Positions 53,916 to 64,000 of a stretch of DNA of 64,000 nt are shown piece by piece. The translations under genes and the position numbers were made by a program. Source of the DNA: Coprousia sp963931435 (GTDB lineage: Bacteria; Actinomycetota; Coriobacteriia; Coriobacteriales; Coriobacteriaceae). Position 1 is the first letter of the stretch, and each line of letters starts with the position of its first letter. Location of the stretch: positions 186,001 through 250,000 of the forward strand of contig OZ007012.1 of the NCBI GenBank assembly GCA_963931435.1. Reading direction: 5' to 3'. The notes below the pieces were generated by a model, which ran no database searches, had not been told where the DNA came from, and saw nothing but the letters and a program-made list of their open reading frames with translations.

Positions 53916-55466
53916 ATGGCGAACTTCCACACCAACCTGTTTGTCGTTGCCGCAAACGAGCAGGACATGCTCAAGGTTCTCAAACTCAGCGCACACAACT
54001 TCGCAGCCTGCGCCGATACAACTCAGTTCTCACTAGAGAACTTTGAACAGTATGGGAGCGTCTCGGCCCTTTATCGACAGCTTAAGGGGTATTTCGAGGG
54101 CTGGTACGAATACGCGCTATCGGGTGTGTCCGGAGGAACAGCGACAGGTGCGGTGACCTGGGGGGTTAACGAGCTGGGCCGCAAAGCTCTCTCCGGTGGC
54201 TCAGAGCGACTGACGAGTTACTACAGAAACCGCACCGGGAATCCAGACTTAGAAATCAGCGTTGTCAACGCACCGACCGCTCGTCCCCTGAGCGATTCCG
54301 CAGACGTTCGCTTGGACGAGTATGCGGGCACGTTTGTCCTCTCCCTGGGCTATTCAACCGCATGGGAGCCAAATTCGGGCGATGTAGATGCGTTCTTCAC
54401 GCTCTTGGAGGCGGGTGACTACGGAGTAGCCTTCCTTGATGCGGACGAAGGGGATAGCTACTTGGAGGTGTCTACATTTAACGGCCTCCATCATGGTGGC
54501 AGGACGCTCAGGGACCTTGATTCTTCCCAGATAGACGAATGTCGCAATGCCGGGGATCTTGAAGAGGATGCCAAGAAGTACGTGCTTATCGACCGCGAGG
54601 ACATCCACGACCCCGTAGAGCTTGCCTACGCGGTCGCCGTGTGCCGCTGGCCTGAATACGATTCTCCTCGATACAGCTCTCTCATGGACGAATACTACGA
54701 CAACCTGGACGAGGACCAAGAGGACAACTACGACGAGTGGTATGAGGAAAACTATCCGTATGACATCAACTACGAGGAAGAGTACGAGGAGTGCCGGCTG
54801 GGAGGCCAGAGGGCAGGCCAAGGGACCGGCACCATATTCGATGGCCCCTTTGAGTCCGGCGGCTCAGCGTTTCTGAGCGCGCGCTCCCACGAGCAATCGA
54901 GCTCTCCGCTTGAGGCGAAGCGAATAAACTGGATCACTCCGCAAGAAGCCGACCTGAGGCGAATCGCTGCGTGTCTTGCGGAGGTGGTGCTGCGGCTCCC
55001 CGTTCATGCGATGCTCGACGATGAAAGCCACGAGGTGAACCAGGATGCTATTGCCTCGGCGCTCGCGGGGGATGAGGTCCGTATCACGTCCGTGTGGAAC
55101 AAATCGCGCTCCGTCGCGCCGGTCGATCTTATGGTCGAAGGTCTGGATGGCACGTTGTTCGGGCATCTGGGAGGCGATGAGGCGCTCGGATACAGGGGGG
55201 CCGAGCATCTTTGGTCGAAGATAGGGCCTTTCGAACGCATGGCGAACTGGTCTGCAACTATTGCGTGCCTGCTGCCGCACCTTACGGTAAGGGTGGACAA
55301 GGCGATGCCCATCGCACTCAGGTCTGGTCACGCAAAGCACTCGATCTTCATCGTGAGAATCGAGCTTGCCGATAGGGCGTACGAGCGCATCGAGGAAGAC
55401 GCGTTGGCCCTACTGTCGCTGCCGTACGGCGAGCGCAGTGCGAGCTCTTCGGTCAAGAGGGGATGA
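53916..55466 (+). CDS. 516-aa unrecognised protein
   Basis: Start MANFHTNLFVVAANEQDMLK with GCAAGGAGAGCGCGT upstream. No known domain recognised. Residues ~1-110 look globular; an unusually acidic, Tyr-rich segment lies near 240-290 (MDEYYDNLDEDQEDNYDEW, EENYPYDINYEEEYEE); the C-terminal third is mixed alpha/beta (VDLMVEGLDGTLFGHLGGDE, HSIFIVRIEL). No TM or signal. The TGA overlaps the ATG of the next gene (ATGATA), so they form a two-gene unit beside the TA pair, at the right edge of the island. Confidence 0.7.
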   Translation: MANFHTNLFVVAANEQDMLKVLKLSAHNFAACADTTQFSLENFEQYGSVSALYRQLKGYFEGWYEYALSGVSGGTATGAVTWGVNELGRKALSGGSERLTSYYRNRTGNPDLEISVVNAPTARPLSDSADVRLDEYAGTFVLSLGYSTAWEPNSGDVDAFFTLLEAGDYGVAFLDADEGDSYLEVSTFNGLHHGGRTLRDLDSSQIDECRNAGDLEEDAKKYVLIDREDIHDPVELAYAVAVCRWPEYDSPRYSSLMDEYYDNLDEDQEDNYDEWYEENYPYDINYEEEYEECRLGGQRAGQGTGTIFDGPFESGGSAFLSARSHEQSSSPLEAKRINWITPQEADLRRIAACLAEVVLRLPVHAMLDDESHEVNQDAIASALAGDEVRITSVWNKSRSVAPVDLMVEGLDGTLFGHLGGDEALGYRGAEHLWSKIGPFERMANWSATIACLLPHLTVRVDKAMPIALRSGHAKHSIFIVRIELADRAYERIEEDALALLSLPYGERSASSSVKRG

Positions 55467-57142
55467 TAGCCGTGGACGATCAGCTGTTGAATGCAGAAGA
55501 GCGTAGCGAGCGCGATGATGCAGAACAAAGCGATTCTGAAGCGTTGCCCGGTATGGGAGTCGAGTCGGGCACTTTCGACCCCGAGGCGATCTTGGCGGAA
55601 ATCCAGAGGCGCTACGAGGATGGGTCCAGGACCAATCCGTGCACGGCCAAGCTTCTCTTTGAGGAGAATCCCGATCTAAACAGGTACTATTCCGTTCTCA
55701 ATGGCAGGGCGCGGGAATTCTTTGGAAGAACGCTCGGCAAGGAGCTCGTCGCCCGAGGGCTCGTTGATAAGAGTGCCCCTAAACGCGCGCCCCAGATAAC
55801 CGAGCAAGCTGACTTGGCAACCGGAATGGGCACAGGGGCCTCGGGTGCCCCTGTGTCGCTCGGCGACAAGAAAGGGTTTGGAGAACCTCCTGCTACACGG
55901 CCGGCGAGCAGAAAGCTGACTTTAGACGAGCGCCGCGAGCGCGCCATCGCAGACCTAAAGAAATACTATCCCGACGGCAAGGTCGCGCGCCTCGATGCGG
56001 ACCACAAGAAGCTGGGTGAGCGGCTGCGCGAGCTTTACAAGGAGCTCGGCTATCCCTCTCGCCAGGAGCTAATCAAGTCCTTTGGTTTCGAGATGCCGGA
56101 TAGCAAGGGCGGCAGGCCTTCCACCGTCAATGCCGAGGAAGTTTTCGAGGAGCTCGAGCGTCGCTATGAGAGCAGGCCTGTGCCCAGCTCGATCACAGAG
56201 CTTGTCAATGAAAACCGCGATTTAGCTAGGAAGCTGAAAACGCTGCAGAGCCGATTAAGCAGAAGGGGCGATGCTCGCGGCGCAACGCTTGGCGAGGAGC
56301 TCGCTGCTCGTGGGCTCATTGCAGAGAAACCCGTTAAAAAGGCGACTATTCGGCAGGATCGCGTCGATAAAGCCGAGCAGCGGAAAATCGAAGCTGAGCA
56401 AACTCTCGTCGTGCTTGACGCTATGGAGAAGGGCCTTGCAGAGACCCCTGTCGAGGATCGGCCATTGAGTATGGCGGACCTCTGCAGGCGTTTCCCGGAG
56501 TACGAAGAGCTCATCTCGGTGGGGCGCAGGCGGGGCATCGTTTCCAAGCAGATTTTGCGTGAGCGCGGGATCCTCGGGATTTCCAAGACAGCGCTTGCTG
56601 CCGAGAAGAAGCGCAAGAGACTCTCCCATCCAAGGAATCTAGAGCTTTCGGCCCTGCTTGAACGGTACGAGAGCCTGGACGGGCCCTCGTTCGTCGATGG
56701 CACGCAGCACGGAGGGCTTCTTGGCGACGGCGTGTTGGGCTTTGACCTTGCAACCATGAGCGAACTGCGCGAGGCGTTGATTCCCATCGAGAACGTCTGG
56801 CCGTTTTCCGTCGGTGATCGCCCAGCCGTCGAGTTCACGCGGTTCGGTCCGGATTCATTCTCGGAGTACGCCGGTCGCATCAGCGTGTCCCGCAGCGGGG
56901 ATGGCCAAGACGAGCGGGTCCAGATCCTGCCTATTCCAAACCACGACGAGTTTTTGTCTGCGGAGCGCTTTGCAGGAGAGAGCCCCTTTGCGAAGGAGGC
57001 GGGGGCGCAGGTAGAAAGCGCGTTCATGCTGGCCGGGCGCCCGGTTGCTGTTCTGCGGTATCGCTTCGTCATCCCGCTTGCCAAGGAGACGCTGCTCTAT
57101 GCTCTTCGTGCCCTCGGGGTGCCCGTGGGGCTGGAGGCGTAG
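55463..57142 (+). CDS. 559-aa protein with repeated helical modules
   Basis: Coupled to the 516-aa gene. It contains four related modules of about 65 residues (near 35, 155, 225 and 300), each a helical block with ..EEL..RY(E/P).., an ELNRD/E..L-type centre and a closing G.(E/L)L.ARGL or FGFEM (for example AEEVFEELERRYESRPVPSS, LGEELAARGLI). The last ~120 residues form a different domain (ISVSRSGDGQDERVQILPIP, VAVLRYRFVIPLAKE). The modules look like small DNA-binding-type helical bundles but the family is not recognised. Start at ATG 55463; a GTG at 55472 is possible. Confidence 0.7.
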   Translation: MIAVDDQLLNAEERSERDDAEQSDSEALPGMGVESGTFDPEAILAEIQRRYEDGSRTNPCTAKLLFEENPDLNRYYSVLNGRAREFFGRTLGKELVARGLVDKSAPKRAPQITEQADLATGMGTGASGAPVSLGDKKGFGEPPATRPASRKLTLDERRERAIADLKKYYPDGKVARLDADHKKLGERLRELYKELGYPSRQELIKSFGFEMPDSKGGRPSTVNAEEVFEELERRYESRPVPSSITELVNENRDLARKLKTLQSRLSRRGDARGATLGEELAARGLIAEKPVKKATIRQDRVDKAEQRKIEAEQTLVVLDAMEKGLAETPVEDRPLSMADLCRRFPEYEELISVGRRRGIVSKQILRERGILGISKTALAAEKKRKRLSHPRNLELSALLERYESLDGPSFVDGTQHGGLLGDGVLGFDLATMSELREALIPIENVWPFSVGDRPAVEFTRFGPDSFSEYAGRISVSRSGDGQDERVQILPIPNHDEFLSAERFAGESPFAKEAGAQVESAFMLAGRPVAVLRYRFVIPLAKETLLYALRALGVPVGLEA

Positions 57143-57276
57143 CCGGTCCAAAGAATCGTCCGCACCCCCGTACCGTATGGCTCCGATAAGGAAGCGAAAT
57201 GCTCATCGACTGGAGTCGAGATGATCCGATCGGTCGGTTGCTGGTGACGGCAATGCCTGTTGGTCCATATAGCTTG

Positions 57277-57756
57277 TTATTCGTATCGCCGCTGCATCAG
57301 ATTGTTTATCGAGTCGTCCGACATGAACGTGAACCAAGTCCCGTCTTCCGATAGCGTTGCGATTTGAGAGCCGTCGCGTACGGTGATTTGCGGACGACCG
57401 TCATACATCTCCACCGTCCCGCTGATGCGGAACGTTACCGTAATCGGTTGACCGCTCTTTGACCATTCGACGTAATTGTGGAGCATGGCCTGATCGAACA
57501 GGGCGATATCTTGGCTCCAGATGATTGCCGCGAATGCCCTGTTGCCCATATTGATGAAATAGGGGGAGCCGCTAGAAGACCCCGTATAGACGAAGCTCGA
57601 AGCCGTGCCTTCGACTGTCATGCTCTGTCCCACATAATTGGCCGCATCCTCATAGCCGATGACGTCGCTTTCGTCATATGTGTTCAGCCATCCCGAGTCG
57701 GCATCATGGCGATATAGCTCGGGATAGGGCGTGGGGATGTCATAACGCAGTGCCAC
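57277..57756 (-). CDS. 159-aa OB-fold-like protein, probably 5' truncated
   Basis: The frame opens just before GTG 57756 after an in-frame stop, with no ribosome site and no signal peptide. QSMTVEGTASSFVYTGSSSG.., AIIWSQDIALFDQAML, GQPITVTFRISGTVEMYDGR and PQITVRDGSQIATL suggest an OB-fold module like those in extracytoplasmic lipoproteins. The N-terminal domain and lipobox are likely lost. The flanking gaps 57143-57276 and 57757-58144 hold no other gene. Confidence 0.5.
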   Translation of the reverse strand: MALRYDIPTPYPELYRHDADSGWLNTYDESDVIGYEDAANYVGQSMTVEGTASSFVYTGSSSGSPYFINMGNRAFAAIIWSQDIALFDQAMLHNYVEWSKSGQPITVTFRISGTVEMYDGRPQITVRDGSQIATLSEDGTWFTFMSDDSINNLMQRRYE

Positions 57757-57966
57757 GGGATTTTGTTGAGCAACATTTTGGGTGGCGGGGCAAAGCCCGC
57801 TTTATGGTAGTGGGGAGGATATGGGGCGGCGGGCGCCCCCGAATCCACGCGTGGCCAGGCGTGCGCTTCCTGTTTGCCGCGGCGAACGATTCGCGGCTGT
57901 TCCGTGGCTGGGCCCCGCTCGTCCAAAACGTTGCGACGCGAGCGAATTTTTCAGTCCGTGTCGCGG

Positions 57967-57972
57967 TACAAT
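57967..57972 (+). promoter_or_regulatory. -10-like element ahead of the pyruvate oxidoreductase gene
   Basis: GGTACAATAA in the 388-bp gap before the gene. It would give a leader of about 165 bases. No riboswitch or attenuator was recognised in the leader. Confidence 0.35.
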
Positions 57973-58144
57973 AACCCTGCATGCGTATTTCTGTTGCAAG
58001 GTGCGCCCGACGTTTTCGCCGCCGTCGCCCCGCCACCTTCCGAATTCGGTAGATGACCTGCAGGAATTCGCAAGCGCCGTTGATTGTCCGGTGTGCAGGA
58101 CGCATGCCGGGGGACTGTATACCTACACGAGAGGAGAGGGGTAT

Positions 58145-61681
<3,537 letters not shown>

Positions 61682-61713
61682 TGCTTCGAGCCTGAAGCGA
61701 CGTTAGCCGCACG

Positions 61714-61752
61714 GGGACCCCAAAGCTCATCCGGGCTTTGGGGTCCCTTTTT
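61714..61752 (+). terminator. terminator of nifJ
   Basis: GGGACCCCAAAGC / GCTTTGGGGTCCC, a perfect 13-bp stem, followed by TTTTT, 33 bases after the stop. Confidence 0.9.
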
Positions 61753-61921
61753 CGTACAGAGGCTTTGGCGAGATGGGCTGGCGGAGCGCAACGCGATGGA
61801 ACGACAAGCGCGGCGGTACGGCACGGCGGAGCGATGGTCGCGGCGGCCTGGCGCCGCCTCGTGCCACGGCTTTTGGGAAAGGGCTACTATCGAGAGAAGG
61901 GGCGCGTGAGGGGTGGGTGCG

Positions 61922-62926
61922 ATGAAGAGGATCTCAGAGGTGCTGCTGGGCGGCTCGCTCGACGAGGCGGTGCTGCGCGATGCCGAGCGCTCGACGCTCA
62001 TGCTGGTGGACGAGCCGCTGCGTCAGTACTCCTCGTTCGCGTTGCGCCTGCTCGCCGCGACGGTGGTGGCGACCGCCGGCGTCGCCGCGGATTCCGCCAC
62101 GACCATCATCGGTGCCATGCTCATCGCTCCGCTCATGTCGCCCATGCTCGGCACGGCGCTCGCGACGGCGCTCGGGCGCCCGCGCGAGGCGGTGCGCACG
62201 CTTGCCATCACGGTGCTTGGCATGGTGCTCGTGGTGGGCGTATCCGCCCTCGTTACGGCGATCATCCCCGTGGCCGCCAACATGGAGACCAACTCCCAGG
62301 TGCTCGCGCGCACCTCGCCGCGCCTCGTCGATCTGATCATCGCACTCGCATCGGGGTTCATGGCCGCGCTCGCCTCCATGCGCAGCGACATCCCCGATGC
62401 GGTGCCCGGCGTGGCGATAGCCGCCTCGATCGTGCCGCCGCTGTGCGTGGTGGGCGCCGCCCTGTACGAGGGGGCGCCCATGCAGGCGCTCGGCGCCTTC
62501 GTGCTCTTCCTGGCCAACTACGTGGCGATCCAGGTGATGGGCGGGGCGGTGTACCTGCTGATGGGCTTGGGAGCAAAGAGCTTCTCGGTGGTGAGCGATA
62601 AGGCGCGCAAGCTCTGGTATACGATCGTGGGCGTATGCGCCGTGGTGCTCGTCTCGCTGCTGTTCAATGAGAGCGTGGGGGTGCTGAGGACGTCGATGCA
62701 GGAGCGCGTCGCGCAGGACGCCGCCGTGGAATGGCTCGAGGGAACCGACTACCGCGTGGTCGATCTGACGCTCGACGGGGGAGAGCTCTACATCCAGATC
62801 GCGGGGACCGGAGCCGAGCCGCCTCTGAGCAAGCTCGCACGCTCGCTCGAGGGCAGCGCGGTGGGCCTCACGGGCCTGTCGGTTTCAGTCGTGGACGAGC
62901 AGCGGGTACCTCTGGATGAGGGCTAG
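61922..62926 (+). CDS. DUF389 family integral membrane protein
   Basis: A 334-aa protein. Start ATG 61922 follows GGGGTGGGTGC weakly; a GTG at 61913 is the alternative. The membrane core has six hydrophobic segments, with the DUF389 signature in the first two: TAGVAADSATTIIGAMLIAP and LMSPMLGTALATAL, and later GVAIAASIVPPLCVVGAAL and LFLANYVAIQVMGG. The C-terminal ~90 residues after a seventh segment (VVLVSLLFNESVGVL) are soluble. Function of the family is unknown; transport has been suggested. Confidence 0.9.
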   Translation: MKRISEVLLGGSLDEAVLRDAERSTLMLVDEPLRQYSSFALRLLAATVVATAGVAADSATTIIGAMLIAPLMSPMLGTALATALGRPREAVRTLAITVLGMVLVVGVSALVTAIIPVAANMETNSQVLARTSPRLVDLIIALASGFMAALASMRSDIPDAVPGVAIAASIVPPLCVVGAALYEGAPMQALGAFVLFLANYVAIQVMGGAVYLLMGLGAKSFSVVSDKARKLWYTIVGVCAVVLVSLLFNESVGVLRTSMQERVAQDAAVEWLEGTDYRVVDLTLDGGELYIQIAGTGAEPPLSKLARSLEGSAVGLTGLSVSVVDEQRVPLDEG

Positions 62927-62943
62927 GGGCGCCCGGCGTCGGC

Positions 62944-63052
62944 CGACGACCGCGTTGCCGTCATCGGGCGCGTCCTGCCGGAGGATCTGCATCTGCTGAA
63001 GCGCGCTCGCGAGGGAATGGTGTTGCGGTTCGCGCCGGGGGACACCGGCTAA
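62944..63052 (+). pseudogene. possible 3' relic of a biotin-dependent carboxylase/KipA-type gene
   Basis: A short frame without start, reading DDRVAVIGRVLPEDLHLLKRAREGMVLRF before TAA. It resembles the final segment of PxpC/allophanate-hydrolase-subunit-2 proteins (..VIGRVLPEDLPLLAQARPGD..). The rest of the 62927-63230 gap shows nothing else. Confidence 0.3.
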
Positions 63053-63230
63053 GAGGCGCCTGGAGGCATGAAGAAAGTCACGGACCTCAGCGAGGCTCTG
63101 GTGATGTTGTTGCGGCGGTTTAGAGCCCGTTGATAAACCAGAGCCTATGATTGATTCGGAGATATCCGCAGGGCTTCGATTTTCGTCGGGCCGATGTTGG
63201 GACGGCTTGTTTGATGTTCAGAAGCTTTGG

Positions 63231-64000
63231 TTATGCTTGGATGCCCCTCAGTTGATGAGCCAGGCGGCTGATCAGGTAGTCGATAGCGATGAGCATGACG
63301 CCCTGGGAATCGATGAAGGAGACCGTCTTATCGATTTCAAACGAGGGGAGCACGAGGTAGTACGTTGCACGGGCGCCTGCGTCCGCTTTGTCGTTCATGG
63401 TCAGAAGGGCTGTCGTCGCTCCGTTGCCAGTCGATGCGTCGAGAGCGGAGACGATGTTGCCCGTGATACCAGAGATGCTGATGAAGATGCTCATGTCGCC
63501 GGGACGAGAGAAGCTCGCCTTGGTTTCAAAGCCCGAAGTTTGACATACCGCTTCAGAGTCGATGCCCAGGGCTGCGAGGCGGTAGGTGAAGTATTGGGCG
63601 GCGAGACCGCTTTCGTGAACGCCGAAGATCCTGATTGTCGCGGCCCGGGAAAGGGATTCAGAAAAAGAATCGACATGTGATGCTGTCAGATAGGCGGGAA
63701 TTTTCTCAATGCAAGCGACATAGGGTCGGGCGAATTCATCGACATCCTGCGATGATTCCTGAGGGGCATCGGGTCCGGAAAGAAGGAACCGTGAGACCTC
63801 GAATTTGAATTCCGAGTAGCCGCTGTACCCCAGCTTCTTGCAGAAGCGCAGCAAGGCAGATTTGGAAACGTCAGCGAACTCCGCTACATCGATGATGGTA
63901 TACGAGGCCACAAGATCGAGATGGTTGAGCAAGAAGGCCTCAATCTTGCGGTCGGATGGCGTGAAAGAATCCTCATGAAGACGGATGCGGTCAGAAGGGT
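63231..64000 (-). CDS. MurR/RpiR family transcriptional regulator (5' end outside window)
   Basis: The frame continues past 63932 to the right edge, so the start is not visible. From the edge it reads RLHEDSFTPSDRKIEAFLLN, then the helix-turn-helix YTIIDVAEFADVSKSALLRF and CKKLGYSGYSEFKFEV, and a C-terminal SIS sugar-phosphate-binding domain (IRIFGVHESGLAAQYFTYRL, DMSIFISISGITGNIVSAL). Family members regulate sugar-phosphate or amino-sugar catabolism; the target lies outside the window. Confidence 0.9.
   Translation of the reverse strand, partial: PSDRIRLHEDSFTPSDRKIEAFLLNHLDLVASYTIIDVAEFADVSKSALLRFCKKLGYSGYSEFKFEVSRFLLSGPDAPQESSQDVDEFARPYVACIEKIPAYLTASHVDSFSESLSRAATIRIFGVHESGLAAQYFTYRLAALGIDSEAVCQTSGFETKASFSRPGDMSIFISISGITGNIVSALDASTGNGATTALLTMNDKADAGARATYYLVLPSFEIDKTVSFIDSQGVMLIAIDYLISRLAHQLRGIQA

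Overview
The window is 64 kb of a GC-rich bacterial chromosome. The gene content and orthologue style (short-form HisG, histidine operon, FHA/PP2C/PknB cell-wall cluster with a natural FtsW-PBP fusion, large pyruvate:ferredoxin oxidoreductase) suggest an anaerobic Coriobacteriia member, most like Collinsella. That placement is an inference from gene content; no rRNA gene is present.

Layout. 1-7.6 kb: histidine biosynthesis on the + strand (3' end of hisG, then hisD, C, B, H, A, F, I, E), mostly with overlapping or abutting starts and stops, interrupted by two repeat-bearing gaps. 7.8-14.1 kb: housekeeping and small membrane genes (ArsC/Spx-like, LarB, DUF2798, ClpB, TetR). A tRNA-Arg(CCT) lies at 14.27 kb. 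14.7-24.6 kb: a minus-strand signalling and cell-wall operon transcribed kinase > fhaA > fhaB > PP2C > FtsW-PBP fusion > PASTA kinase pknB. 24.8-29.0 kb: a small protein, dnaX, ybaB/ebfC, recR.

29.0-53 kb is an accessory island, visibly richer in AT. It is bracketed by two directly repeated, nearly identical 1566-bp ISL3-family elements (29866-31431 and 51378-52943). Each sits between its own perfect 8-bp target duplication, so they inserted independently. Inside is a BREX-type phage defence locus on the minus strand: brxA > brxB > brxC > pglX (N part) > an inserted cassette > pglX (C part) > a novel regulator > ParB-like protein > SNF2 helicase > pglZ. BrxL, the Lon-like protein of type 1 BREX, is absent. 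The regulator joins two OmpR-type winged-helix domains to a copy of the PglZ N-terminal domain. pglX is cleanly split. The cassette in the gap carries a 58-aa basic protein, a 212-aa membrane protein and, on the opposite strand, a 42-aa hydrophobic/basic peptide that looks like a type I toxin. Paralogous 62-aa genes flank the BREX operon in inverted orientation, and the margins hold broken genes (a 245-aa gene split by an IS, an ATPase fragment, an alpha-amylase fragment).

53-57.8 kb: a Phd/RelE-type toxin-antitoxin pair with a palindromic operator, and a coupled pair of large unrecognised genes (516 and about 559 aa). 58.1-64 kb: back to core genes, with pyruvate:ferredoxin oxidoreductase, a DUF389 membrane protein and an RpiR-family regulator that runs off the window.

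Best candidate for an undescribed system: the BrxL-less BREX variant with the winged-helix/PglZ-N fusion, ParB-like protein and SNF2 helicase, together with the cassette nested inside its split methyltransferase gene.
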